From assembly GCF_009852415.1 (NCBI RefSeq), contig NZ_WOXS01000002.1:6364001-6428000 (forward strand): a DNA stretch of 64,000 bases, written 5' to 3'. Below are positions 1 through 8,546 of the stretch, in pieces. Each line of letters opens with the position of its first letter. Positions within the stretch are counted from its first letter, which is position 1. The notes under the pieces are model-generated. The model was given only the letters and a program-made list of their open reading frames with translations, was not told where the DNA came from and made no database searches. The position numbers and the translations under genes are program-made. Source of the DNA: Streptomyces sp. Tu 3180 (lineage in GTDB: Bacteria > Actinomycetota > Actinomycetes > Streptomycetales > Streptomycetaceae).

Positions 1-1680
1 CGCCTCGGCGGCGGCGACCTGACCGAGGTCGTGCAGCACGAAGGCGTGGTTGTTGCGGTTGGTGAGCGTGGCGGGATGGTCCTCGCCCAGGTCCCGCTTG
101 CGTACGTCGCTGACGATGCGGTGCTGGGCCTCGGCCTCCTCCAGCTTGTCCAGGTCGTGCAGCACGAGCGCCAGGTTGTTCCGGCTGACCAGGGTCGCCG
201 GGTCGTCCACGCCCAGGACCCGCAACCGGGCGTCCAGGACCGCCCGGTGCTCGGTCTCCGCCTCCCGCAGCCGGCCCAGCAACCGCAGCACGGCCGCGTA
301 GTTGCCACGGCTGGTCAGCGTGTCCGGGGCGTCCTCGCCGAGCGAGGCGATACGGGCGTTGCGCACCCCCTCGTACGCGCGCAGTGCCGTGGCGTACTTG
401 CCGTGGGCGCGCGCGATGGTGCCGACACGCATCGCGTCGGCGGCGTCGGCGAACTCCAGCACCGCCGTGAGGACGGTGTCGGAGACGGGGGCGGCGGTGC
501 GGGTCGTCTCGTCCACCAGGTAGTCGTAGACGTCGACCGAGTCGGCGTCCACCGGCGTGAGCAGGGCCGTCGTCGTACGGACCTCAGTGGCCCACTCCCA
601 CGCCTGCACCAGGTCCTCGCCCTGGTAGGGGATGCCGCCCCGGTTGGGCAGGTAGTGCACGGCCAGTTCTTCGAGCGCGGTCCGCGGCAGCGGGGCGGTC
701 ACTCCGGCCCGGCGGCAGTCGACGGCCGCCGAGACGAGGGCGGCGCCCCGCGCGTGGTCCCCGCCGTCCCGGGCCGCGTGCCACAGGTGCAGCAGTTCGG
801 GGCCGGCCGACAGGTACTCGGCGATACCGAACCGGTCCGCCTGGTTGAGCGCCGCCGAGATACGGGGGTCCCAGGTGCGGGTGGCGGCCCTGCTGCGCTC
901 CGCGGCGGAGAATATGCGCGGCAGGTCGATGCGGTGGGCGAGGGCGAGGGCGTCCAGCACATCGCGGTTGAGCGGCCGGGAGGCGTTGTCGGCGCGCAGA
1001 TAGGTGTCCAGCTCGGAGGCACGGATGGTGGCGAGGACCACACGGTGCTGACTGCCGGAGTCCAGGAACCTGGTCAGCAGGTTCCTGGACAACCCGCCGT
1101 CGCCCAGGAACCGCTCCAGGTCGTCGAGCCAGAGTACGGCCCGGGGCGTGCCGGCCGTCTGCTCTATCGCGTAGGGCAGGGCGCTGCGCTGCTGCGGCGC
1201 CACCAGAGTGTGGTGCGACAAGGTGGCGGTGAGCGCCTCGTAGGCGGCCCGGGACTTGCCCGCCGTGGAGTCCCCGACGATCAGGACGAACGCGTTGGCG
1301 GCGGCCAGGTGCTCCCTCAGCTCGCCGTCGATGTCCCGGGGCACGTACGGGGGCTGGGCGGTCGCCGCACGGCCGGTGGCCCGGCGTGCCGCGTGCACGC
1401 CGAGCCAGGTGGGCTCGACGACCTGGCGGACCACGGGCAGGGCGCCCCTGGTGGTCAGACAACCCTCCCGCACGAAGTTCGCGGCCTCCTGGTCCCGCTG
1501 GAACCTCTGCACCAAGGTGTCCTGCCAATAGGTGGCGAAGACGGCCACCACGGCGGCGAGGGCGACGGCGAGCGCGGCCAGCCACGGCGCCCTCCACTCG
1601 GCAGCGGCCACGATCCCGGGCAGGGCGACGACCAGGGCCGCCGCGCTGGTGAGCAGAACTGGTTTGAGATGCCTGGCCAT
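1..1680 (-). CDS. Membrane-anchored P-loop NTPase with TPR repeats (3' end outside window)
   Basis: The open frame runs from an ATG at 1680 (GAGGG just upstream) to the window edge, giving 560 residues without a stop, so the C-terminus is missing. The N-terminus has two hydrophobic stretches (about residues 8-26 and 31-50). A Walker A motif GDSTAGKS lies at 136-143 and a Walker-B-like LWLDDLERF near 184-192. From about residue 440 there are repeated 42-residue units with LGEDHPATLTNRNN-type sequence, typical of kinesin-light-chain-like TPRs. The layout resembles STAND-type signalling or conflict NTPases of actinobacteria. No effector domain is visible in this part. It lies 194 bp downstream of the GH92 gene, past a likely terminator, so it is probably transcribed separately. 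The substrate and role are unknown. Confidence 0.8.
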   Translation of the reverse strand, partial: MARHLKPVLLTSAAALVVALPGIVAAAEWRAPWLAALAVALAAVVAVFATYWQDTLVQRFQRDQEAANFVREGCLTTRGALPVVRQVVEPTWLGVHAARRATGRAATAQPPYVPRDIDGELREHLAAANAFVLIVGDSTAGKSRAAYEALTATLSHHTLVAPQQRSALPYAIEQTAGTPRAVLWLDDLERFLGDGGLSRNLLTRFLDSGSQHRVVLATIRASELDTYLRADNASRPLNRDVLDALALAHRIDLPRIFSAAERSRAATRTWDPRISAALNQADRFGIAEYLSAGPELLHLWHAARDGGDHARGAALVSAAVDCRRAGVTAPLPRTALEELAVHYLPNRGGIPYQGEDLVQAWEWATEVRTTTALLTPVDADSVDVYDYLVDETTRTAAPVSDTVLTAVLEFADAADAMRVGTIARAHGKYATALRAYEGVRNARIASLGEDAPDTLTSRGNYAAVLRLLGRLREAETEHRAVLDARLRVLGVDDPATLVSRNNLALVLHDLDKLEEAEAQHRIVSDVRKRDLGEDHPATLTNRNNHAFVLHDLGQVAAAEA

Positions 1681-1828
1681 GTTCCCTCTGCGGCTCCCTT
1701 GGAACGGCAACACCTGGCAATCGACTCAAGCACCGGCCGATGTCCTTGTATAGGTCTGGAATGGTGCTTTTCTGCCACTCCTGACGCCGGGTCACCACAC
1801 GGCAGGGAATTCCCTCGGAAACCGGAGA

Positions 1829-1861
1829 ACGGCGGGCCCGGGACGGCCCCGGACCCGCCGT
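1829..1861 (-). terminator. Likely terminator of the GH92 gene
   Basis: An inverted repeat with 14-bp arms, one mismatch and a 5-nt loop begins about 14 bp past the GH92 stop codon. It separates that gene from the downstream TPR NTPase gene. There is no U-tract, as is usual in Streptomyces. Confidence 0.65.
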
Positions 1862-1874
1862 TCACGTCATTCGC

Positions 1875-4800
1875 TCACGCCAGCAGTTCCACCTCCGCCA
1901 GCGTGTGCTCGCCGTCCAGGATCAGGCGGTAGTGCGCGTACGTCCCCGGTGCCTCCACCGAGAACGCCCGGGTCTGCCGGTCCCAGGCGAAGGAGTCGCC
2001 GGAGCGCTCGTCCAGGGTCCGCCACGTGGTGCCGTCCGAGGAACCCTGGAGCTTCCAGCCGGTCGGTGCCTTCGTGCGGTCCTTCGGCGACGTCAGGGTG
2101 TACTGGACCGCCTTGACGTCCTGCGACACCGGCAGGTCCACGGCGGTCACGTCCGCCTCCGTCGCCGACGTGTCGTCGAACAGGGCGCCCTCGCCCTTCA
2201 GCGCGTCCGCGCGGGGCGACGGCACCTCGTCGTCCTGGGTGATCGACACGGGCGCGGCGTTCCTGCCCGTGCCCCACGCCGACGGACGCGGGCCCATGTC
2301 GAACTCCAGGACCCCGCCCCGGGCGATCAGCGAGTGCGGCAGCGAAGTGGAGTTCCAGCGCTTGCCGTTGACCTTCAGGCCCTGCACGTAGACGTTCCTG
2401 GCGCTGTTCTCCGGCGCCTTGACGACCAGTTCGCGGCCGTTCTCCAGGTGCACGGTCGCCTTCTTGAACAGCGGGGAGCCGATGGCGTACTCGCCGCTGC
2501 CCATCACCAGCGGGTAGAAGCCGAGCGAGGAGAACAGGTACCAGGCCGACTGCTCGCCGTTGTCCTCGTCGCCGTGGTAGCCCTGGCCGATCTCGCTGCC
2601 GGTGTACAGGCGGGACAGCACCTCGCGCACGTTCTTCTGCGTCTTCCAGGGCTGCCCGGCCGCGTCGTACATGTACAGGGCGTGGTGGGCGACCTGGTTG
2701 GAGTGGCCGTACATGCCCATCCGGACGTCCCGCGCCTCGGTCATCTCGTGGATGACGCCGCCGTAGGAGCCGACGAACTCGGGGGAGGCCGTCTCGGGGG
2801 TGGACAGGTACTCGTCGAGCTTGTCCGCGAGGCCGTCCCGGCCGCCGTAGAGGTTGGCCAGGCCCCGGCTGTCCTGCGGGGCGGTGAAGGCGTAGCCCCA
2901 GCCGTTGGTCTCGGTGTAGTCGTGGCCCCACACCCGCGGGTCGTACTTCGAGGACTCCACCCGCCAGTCGCCCTCGGCGTTCCTGCCCTGGAAGAACCCG
3001 GCCTCGGGGTCGAAGAGGTTGACGTAGTCCTGGGCGCGGTCGAGGAAGTACGCGGACTCCTCCTTGTAGCGCTTCTCGCCCGTCTTCTCGTAGAGGGCCT
3101 CGCCCATCTTCGCGATGCCGTAGTCGTTGAGGTAGCCCTCCAGCGCCCACGACAGGCCCTCGTGGGTCTCGGTGCCGGTGTAGCCGAGGAACGGCGAGGT
3201 CGCCATGCCCTTGCGGCCCACGCCCGACGACGGCGGCACGACGGTGGCGTTCTTCACCGCCGCGTCGTACGCGGCCTCCGCGTCGAAGTCGACGCCCTTG
3301 ACGTACGCGTCGGCGAACGCGACGTCCGAGGAGGTGCCGGTCATCAGGTCGGCGTAGCCGGGGGAGGACCAGCGGGAGGTCCAGCCGCCGTCCTTGTAGT
3401 GCTGCACGAACCCGTCGACCAGCTCACCGGCCTTGGACGGGGTGAGGAAGGAGTACGCCGGCCAGGTGGTGCGGTAGGTGTCCCAGAAGCCGTTGTTGAC
3501 GTACACCTTGCCGTCGACGATCTTCGCGCCGGTGTGCGTCGGGGTGTCCGGCTGCGGCATCCTCGAGAACGGGGAGGCGTACTTGTACACGCCGTCGACC
3601 TTCTCGTGGCCCGCGTTCGGGTACAGGTACAGCCGGTACAGGCTGGAGTAGAGCGTGGTCAGCTGGTCCGGCGTGGCGCCCTCCACCTCGACCTTGCCGA
3701 GGATCCGGTCCCACTGGCGCTGGGCGCTCTTCCTGACCGCCTCGAAGCCGCGGTCCCCGGGGATCTCCTGGCGCAGGTTGTCCTCGGCCTGGTCGACGCT
3801 GATCAGCGAGGTGGCGATGCGCAGGGTGACCCGGCGGTCGTCGCCCGCGTCGAAGCGCAGATGGCCCTTGACGCCGCCGGCGTCGCCCCCGGTGACCTTC
3901 TTGTCGAACTCGCCGTAGACGAACATCCGGGTCGCGCCCGTGGACAGCCCGGACTTGACGTCCGAGTAGCCGGAGAAGGTGCCGTTCTCCTTGTCGAGGG
4001 TCAGGCCCGCCTGGTCGGTGACGTTGTCGAACAGCACGCTCGCGTCGTCGCCGGGGTAGGTGAAGCGCATCATCGCCGCGTGGTCCGTCGGGACCATCTC
4101 GGCCTTCAGGCCGTTCTCGAACCGCACCCCGTAGTAGTACGGCCGGGCGGTCTCGTTCTCGTGCCGGAAGGCCAGCTCGCGCGCCTCACGCCCGAGGTCG
4201 GGGGTTCCGGCGGCGGCGGACGGCATCACCTGGAAGGTCTGCCGGTCGCCCATCCAGGGGCTCGGCTCGTGGCTCGCGCTGAACGCCTGGATCGTCGGCA
4301 GGTTGTCCGCGTTGTTGCCGCGCGCGTAGTCGTACAGCCAGCTCAGCGACCCGGCGTTGGTCACCGGGGTCCAGAAGTTGAAGCCGTGGGGCACGGCGGT
4401 CGCGGGGAAGTTGTTGCCGCGGGAGAAGCCGCCGCTGGAGTTGGTGCCGCGGGTGGTCACCGCGTAGTCGGAGAGGTGGGCCTTCGGCCGCTCCGGCGCC
4501 GCCTCCTTCAGCGCCACGTCGTCCAGCCAGCCCCGGAACTTCGCCGGGCCCTCGGGGGAGTCGTACGCCACCAGGATGCGGTCGACGGTCTTGCCGGCGG
4601 CCACCGAGCCGATCCGGGAGACCACGTTGTTCCACTGGTTGACGTAGAGGACCTTCGACGCGCCCTGCCCCCGCGGGGTCAGCGGGAACCCGTGCTGGTC
4701 GGTGGCGCGCAGGTCGCTCAGACGGGTGCCGTCGGTGAAGGCGAGGTCCACGGAGACGTTGGTGGCGTCGTAGTCGAGGTCGCCGTCCGCCATCGAGGGG

Positions 4801-5693
4801 AAGACGCGGTACGACAACTGGGTGTTCCGGCCGACCGCCACGTCGACGTCGAACACCTTGTTGTACGAGTACGCCCGCCCGTCGGAGACGTGCCGGCCGG
4901 CGTAACGCAGGGCACGCGTTCCGGTGAACCCGGCGCCCGCCTTCGCCGTCGGCGAGCCGCTCGGGCCGCGGTCGACCAGCGAGAGCATGTCCTGCGGCAC
5001 GGGTCCGTCGCTGCCGCCGGTGGAGAGCTGGACGTCGGCCAGCTGGAGTATGCCGCCGCTGTGGTTCTTCGTGAAGTCGATGCGGAAGTGCCGGTACTCG
5101 GCGGCGGCCGACGCGTCGATGTCGTAGACCTTCGTCTGGAACCGCTCGGGGAAGGACTCGCCCGAGCGGGTGTCGAGCGTCGTCCACTCCCTGCCGTCGG
5201 CGGAGCCCTTCAGGGTCCAGTCCTGCGGGTCGCGTTCGGCGTGGTCGTTGGCGGAGGTGAGGGCGTACCGGACCACCTTCACCGGCGCGTCCAGGTCGAA
5301 CTCCACCCAGCCCGTGGACGCGAACGCCAGCCACTTGGTGCTCGGCTCGCCGTCGACGAGGTTCTCCTTCACCTCCCCGCCGCCGGTGTTCTCCGCGCTG
5401 GCGCGGACGTCCGTGACGTGGTCGGTGACACTGCCCGGAATGCCGGTGCTGTACCCGCCGTCGACGCCCGAGGCGAGCTTGCCGCCGCCCGGTGCGGTGT
5501 CGACGGTGTTCAACCAGTCCGGAGCGGGGTCCCCGGACTCGAACGACGAGGCGAACCCGCGGTCCGCCTTCGGCGGCGCCTGGGGCAGCGCCACCGCGAC
5601 GCCCTGTGAGCCCGCGGTCAAAGCGAAGGCGGTCGCCGCGACGACCGCCGTCCCCCATCCGTGCCGGGGTCTGTGCCGAACTCCGTGCTGCAT
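1875..5693 (-). CDS. Secreted GH92 alpha-mannosidase with discoidin-like domains
   Basis: 1272 aa. An Arg-rich N-terminus and hydrophobic segment form a Sec-type signal peptide (about residues 1-36). A first F5/8 type C (discoidin-like) carbohydrate-binding domain spans about 95-225 and a second C-terminal one about 1160-1272. The GH92 body (about 410-1110) shows the family landmarks RGNNFPATAVPHGF, HSNQVAHHALYMYD and GDEDNGEQSAWYLFSSLG; the Glu of the last motif is residue 1047, the position of the catalytic acid in GH92. The family are calcium-dependent exo-alpha-mannosidases that trim fungal or glycoprotein mannans outside the cell. The ATG start follows GGGAGGG by 9 nt. A LacI-type palindrome lies just upstream, so induction by a sugar is likely. 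Confidence 0.9.
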   Translation of the reverse strand: MQHGVRHRPRHGWGTAVVAATAFALTAGSQGVAVALPQAPPKADRGFASSFESGDPAPDWLNTVDTAPGGGKLASGVDGGYSTGIPGSVTDHVTDVRASAENTGGGEVKENLVDGEPSTKWLAFASTGWVEFDLDAPVKVVRYALTSANDHAERDPQDWTLKGSADGREWTTLDTRSGESFPERFQTKVYDIDASAAAEYRHFRIDFTKNHSGGILQLADVQLSTGGSDGPVPQDMLSLVDRGPSGSPTAKAGAGFTGTRALRYAGRHVSDGRAYSYNKVFDVDVAVGRNTQLSYRVFPSMADGDLDYDATNVSVDLAFTDGTRLSDLRATDQHGFPLTPRGQGASKVLYVNQWNNVVSRIGSVAAGKTVDRILVAYDSPEGPAKFRGWLDDVALKEAAPERPKAHLSDYAVTTRGTNSSGGFSRGNNFPATAVPHGFNFWTPVTNAGSLSWLYDYARGNNADNLPTIQAFSASHEPSPWMGDRQTFQVMPSAAAGTPDLGREARELAFRHENETARPYYYGVRFENGLKAEMVPTDHAAMMRFTYPGDDASVLFDNVTDQAGLTLDKENGTFSGYSDVKSGLSTGATRMFVYGEFDKKVTGGDAGGVKGHLRFDAGDDRRVTLRIATSLISVDQAEDNLRQEIPGDRGFEAVRKSAQRQWDRILGKVEVEGATPDQLTTLYSSLYRLYLYPNAGHEKVDGVYKYASPFSRMPQPDTPTHTGAKIVDGKVYVNNGFWDTYRTTWPAYSFLTPSKAGELVDGFVQHYKDGGWTSRWSSPGYADLMTGTSSDVAFADAYVKGVDFDAEAAYDAAVKNATVVPPSSGVGRKGMATSPFLGYTGTETHEGLSWALEGYLNDYGIAKMGEALYEKTGEKRYKEESAYFLDRAQDYVNLFDPEAGFFQGRNAEGDWRVESSKYDPRVWGHDYTETNGWGYAFTAPQDSRGLANLYGGRDGLADKLDEYLSTPETASPEFVGSYGGVIHEMTEARDVRMGMYGHSNQVAHHALYMYDAAGQPWKTQKNVREVLSRLYTGSEIGQGYHGDEDNGEQSAWYLFSSLGFYPLVMGSGEYAIGSPLFKKATVHLENGRELVVKAPENSARNVYVQGLKVNGKRWNSTSLPHSLIARGGVLEFDMGPRPSAWGTGRNAAPVSITQDDEVPSPRADALKGEGALFDDTSATEADVTAVDLPVSQDVKAVQYTLTSPKDRTKAPTGWKLQGSSDGTTWRTLDERSGDSFAWDRQTRAFSVEAPGTYAHYRLILDGEHTLAEVELLA

Positions 5694-5715
5694 GCGCGAG
5701 CACCCTCCCTGCGCT

Positions 5716-5730
5716 GGACAACGTTGTCAA
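5716..5730 (-). promoter_or_regulatory. LacI-family operator-like palindrome upstream of the GH92 gene
   Basis: The sequence GACAACGTTGTC (5717-5728) is a perfect 12-bp palindrome with a central CG, the usual form of LacI/GalR-family operators. It lies 24 bp before the GH92 start codon, where a bound repressor would block transcription. No LacI gene is adjacent; the only one in the window is at 24354-25394, next to different repeats. The regulator is therefore unknown. Confidence 0.55.
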
Positions 5731-5918
5731 TCGTGATGCGCAAGGACTAGTAGTGCGTCAAGTGGCCCGTGGTGTCAAGGGGGTTGAATGTGGCATTCAC
5801 GCCCGCAGGCAAGGATTTTTCCGCCGGAGGACGCGGCGGTCGCACATATTTCCGCGAGGTCTCAACTCGGAAAAGACCGAAGGGGAACCTTGTATTCGAT
5901 CTTGCTCCGTCGGCGTGA

Positions 5919-5934
5919 AGTGGACTATACCTGT
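5919..5934 (+). promoter_or_regulatory. Candidate dre-like (DasR/GntR-type) site upstream of ngcE
   Basis: AGTGGACTATACCTGT matches 12 of 16 positions of the DasR responsive-element consensus (AGTGGTCTAGACCACT) as I recall it. It sits 130 bp before ngcE, a gene for uptake of chitin sugars, which are the ligands of the DasR system. The match is imperfect, so another GntR/HutC regulator is possible. The rest of the 370-bp divergent region 5694-6063 shows no other clear feature apart from the LacI-type palindrome. Confidence 0.4.
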
Positions 5935-6063
5935 CGGCACTCCGGGGCATCTTCACAGCACCCGACCATGTACCAGCCGCACTTCCTGCACGACCCAGCT
6001 TGACCCGAACGCGGTGCCGGGAAGGATCCGGTTCACCGCCTGAGTCCTGGAGAAGGCGAGGAC

Positions 6064-7527
6064 TTGAGCATGGGATCCACTTCCGCCGAGAACACCGGCA
6101 CCGGAGGCCACCGCACGACCGGCGTCGGCCGCCGCGATCTGATCAAGCGGTCCGCCGCACTCGGCCTGATTTCCGTACCGACGATGAGCTTCCTGTCCGC
6201 GTGCGCCAGCGGGGGCGGGGACGGCGACTCCGGGGAGAACGAGGGCAAGACGTCCGAGTCCAACCCGTTCGGGGTCAAGGAAGGCAGCAAACTCGACGTC
6301 GTCATTTTCAAGGGCGGCTACGGGGACGACTACGCCAAGGCGTGGGAGGCCGCCTTCAAGAAGAAGTGGGGCGTGACCTCCGTCCACACCGGCACCCAGG
6401 AGATCACCGGCAAGCTCCAGCCCCGGTTCAACGCGGGCAACCCGCCGGACATCGTGGACGACTCCGGTGCCCAGCAGATCCCGATCGACGTGCTGCACAA
6501 GAACGGCCAGCTGCTCGACCTCGCCGAGGTGCTGGACGCCCCGTCGATCGACGACCCGGGCAAGAAGGTCCGCGACATGCTCATCCCGGGCACGCTCGAC
6601 GCGGGCATGCAGGAGGGCAAGGTCGTCGCCCTCAACTACATCTACACGGTGTGGGGCCTGTGGTACTCCGGCAAGCTCTTCCAGGAGAAGGGCTGGGAGG
6701 CGCCCCGGACCTGGGACGACTTCCTCGCCATCTGCAAGGACGCCAAGTCCCAGGGCATCGGCGGCCTCGCCCACCAGGGCAAGTACCCGTACTACATCAA
6801 CGTCGCCATCATGGACCTGATCGCCAAGAAGGGCGGCCTGGACGCCATGAAGGCGATCGACAACCTCGACCCCAAGGCGTTCGTCGGCTCCGACGCCGCC
6901 AAGGAGGCCGTCGAGGCCGTCTACGAGGTCGTCGAGAAGGGCTATCTGATGCCCGGTACGAACGGCCTGACCCACAACGAGTCGCAGACCCGCTGGAACC
7001 AGTACAAGGCCGCGTTCATCACCAGCGGCTCCTGGCTGGAGAACGAGCAGCTCAAGCAGACGCCGGCGGACTTCGACATGAAGTTCCTGCCGATGCCGCT
7101 GCTGCCCGGCAGCGCACTGCCCTTCGAGGCGATCCGGGCCGGTTCCGGCGAGCCGTTCATCATCCCGTCCAAGGCCAGGAACCTGCCCGCGGCCAAGGAG
7201 TTCATGCGGATGATGCTCTCCAAGGAATGGTCGACCACCTTCGCCAAGGAGGCGAACTCGCTGACCATCCTCAAGGACGGCGTCGACCCGGACGTCCGGC
7301 TGAGGCCGGGCACCCAGTCCACCGTCGAGGCCTCCAAGGCGGCCGGCGACAACACCTTCCGCTACCTGTACACCGAGTGGTACAGCGAGATGGGCACCGC
7401 CATCGAGAACGCCTCCAACGAGCTGATGGCCAAGCGCATTCAGCCGAACGAGTGGCTGAAGCGGGCCCAGGCCGCGGTCGACAAGCAGGCCAAGGACCCG
7501 GCCTCCAAGAAGAACCGCCGCGACTGA
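6064..7527 (+). CDS. ngcE: N-acetylglucosamine/chitobiose-binding lipoprotein of an ABC importer
   Basis: About 487 aa, family 1 extracellular solute-binding protein. The N-terminus has a twin-arginine motif (GRRDLIKRS) followed by a lipobox ending in LSAC, so it is a Tat-exported, membrane-tethered lipoprotein. Order and sequence match NgcE of the ngcEFG locus that lies beside rok7B7 in S. coelicolor, where it binds N,N'-diacetylchitobiose and N-acetylglucosamine. The TTG at 6064 is preferred because GGAGAAGG ends 7 nt before it; ATG 6070 is the alternative. No ATPase gene follows, so a shared ATPase such as MsiK is probably used. Confidence 0.85.
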   Translation: MSMGSTSAENTGTGGHRTTGVGRRDLIKRSAALGLISVPTMSFLSACASGGGDGDSGENEGKTSESNPFGVKEGSKLDVVIFKGGYGDDYAKAWEAAFKKKWGVTSVHTGTQEITGKLQPRFNAGNPPDIVDDSGAQQIPIDVLHKNGQLLDLAEVLDAPSIDDPGKKVRDMLIPGTLDAGMQEGKVVALNYIYTVWGLWYSGKLFQEKGWEAPRTWDDFLAICKDAKSQGIGGLAHQGKYPYYINVAIMDLIAKKGGLDAMKAIDNLDPKAFVGSDAAKEAVEAVYEVVEKGYLMPGTNGLTHNESQTRWNQYKAAFITSGSWLENEQLKQTPADFDMKFLPMPLLPGSALPFEAIRAGSGEPFIIPSKARNLPAAKEFMRMMLSKEWSTTFAKEANSLTILKDGVDPDVRLRPGTQSTVEASKAAGDNTFRYLYTEWYSEMGTAIENASNELMAKRIQPNEWLKRAQAAVDKQAKDPASKKNRRD

Positions 7528-7546
7528 TCTCGCTCGACCGACCGGA

Positions 7547-7576
7547 TTCCGGGCCGGGGCATTCCCCGGCCCGGAA
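7547..7576 (+). terminator. Intra-operon hairpin between ngcE and ngcF
   Basis: A perfect 13-bp inverted repeat with a 4-nt loop lies 20 bp after the ngcE stop and 25 bp before ngcF. It probably acts as an attenuating terminator or 3'-end stabiliser that gives more binding protein than permease. The xylF-xylG spacer has a comparable arrangement. Confidence 0.6.
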
Positions 7577-7601
7577 CGGGGACACCAGGAGCAGGAACGT
7601 C

Positions 7602-8531
7602 ATGCGCAAAGGGCAGCACCGGTTCGTCGCGGGATTCCTCCTCTTTCCCGTGGCGCTCTACCTGATCTTCGTGATCTGGCCGTACGTCCAGACGTTCGGT
7701 TATTCACTGACCGACTGGAAGGGCCAGTCGCAGACCTTCGAGTTCGTCGGACTGGACAACTACGCCAAGTTGTTCGAGGACGACATCTTCATGGGAGCCA
7801 TCTGGCACAACATCCTGTTCCTGGTGTTCATCCCGGTGATCACCATTCTGCTCGCGCTGTTCTTCGCCTTCATGCTGAACGCGGGCGGACGCGGACGTTC
7901 CGGAGGCGTCTCGGGGGTCGCCGGATCGAAGTACTACCGGGTCGTCTATTTCTTCCCGCAGGTGCTGTCCCTGGCCATCATGGCGGTGCTCTTCGGAGCG
8001 GTGTACCGCAGTGACAGCGGCGGCATGCTCAACGGCGTCCTGGTCGGACTCGGGCTGGTCGACGAGAACGACCCCGTGGAATGGCTCAACGAGCCGAACT
8101 TCGTGCTGTGGGCGCTGATCGCGGTCGTCGTCTGGCACGGCGTCGGCTTCTACCTGGTGCTGTTCTCGGCCGCCATGCAGTCCATCCCCCGGGACATCTA
8201 CGAGGCCGCGCTGATCGACGGCGCCGGCCGCGCCCAGTCCTTCTTCCGCATCACCCTGCCGCTGCTGTGGGACTCCGTGCAGACCGCGTGGGTCTACCTC
8301 GGCATCGCGGCGATGGACATGTTCATCCTGGTGTCGACCATGACCGCCGGGGACTACGGCGGTGGCCCCGACCACCACAGCGAGGTCATGTCCACCGTGA
8401 TGATGCGCAACTTCCTGCTGTACGGCAGGAGCGGCTACGCCTGCGCCATGGGCGTGGTCATGCTGCTCCTGACCCTGATCGTGTCCGTGGTCATGCTGCG
8501 CGCCACCCGTCGTGAGCGCATCGAGTTCTGA
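7602..8531 (+). CDS. ngcF: Sugar ABC transporter permease, MalF type
   Basis: 309 aa starting at ATG 7602 (MRKGQHRFVAGFLLF). It is a MalF-like permease with about six transmembrane helices. The cytoplasmic loop EAALIDGAGRAQSFFRITLPLL is the EAA motif that contacts the ATPase. It lies between ngcE and ngcG in one operon and forms the channel for chitin-derived sugars with NgcG. Confidence 0.85.
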   Translation: MRKGQHRFVAGFLLFPVALYLIFVIWPYVQTFGYSLTDWKGQSQTFEFVGLDNYAKLFEDDIFMGAIWHNILFLVFIPVITILLALFFAFMLNAGGRGRSGGVSGVAGSKYYRVVYFFPQVLSLAIMAVLFGAVYRSDSGGMLNGVLVGLGLVDENDPVEWLNEPNFVLWALIAVVVWHGVGFYLVLFSAAMQSIPRDIYEAALIDGAGRAQSFFRITLPLLWDSVQTAWVYLGIAAMDMFILVSTMTAGDYGGGPDHHSEVMSTVMMRNFLLYGRSGYACAMGVVMLLLTLIVSVVMLRATRRERIEF

Positions 8532-8546
8532 GGCGGAGTAACGACG

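Noticed and set aside
1805..1814. GGGAATTCCC palindrome downstream of the GH92 gene
   Set aside because: It looks like the ect-upstream palindromes, but a 10-bp match at a gene end is too short to claim as a related site.
1905..5609. Long + strand open frame of 1234 codons over the GH92 gene
   Set aside because: Antisense shadow: its protein is Arg/Val/Gly-rich with no domain, while the minus strand encodes a clear GH92 enzyme.
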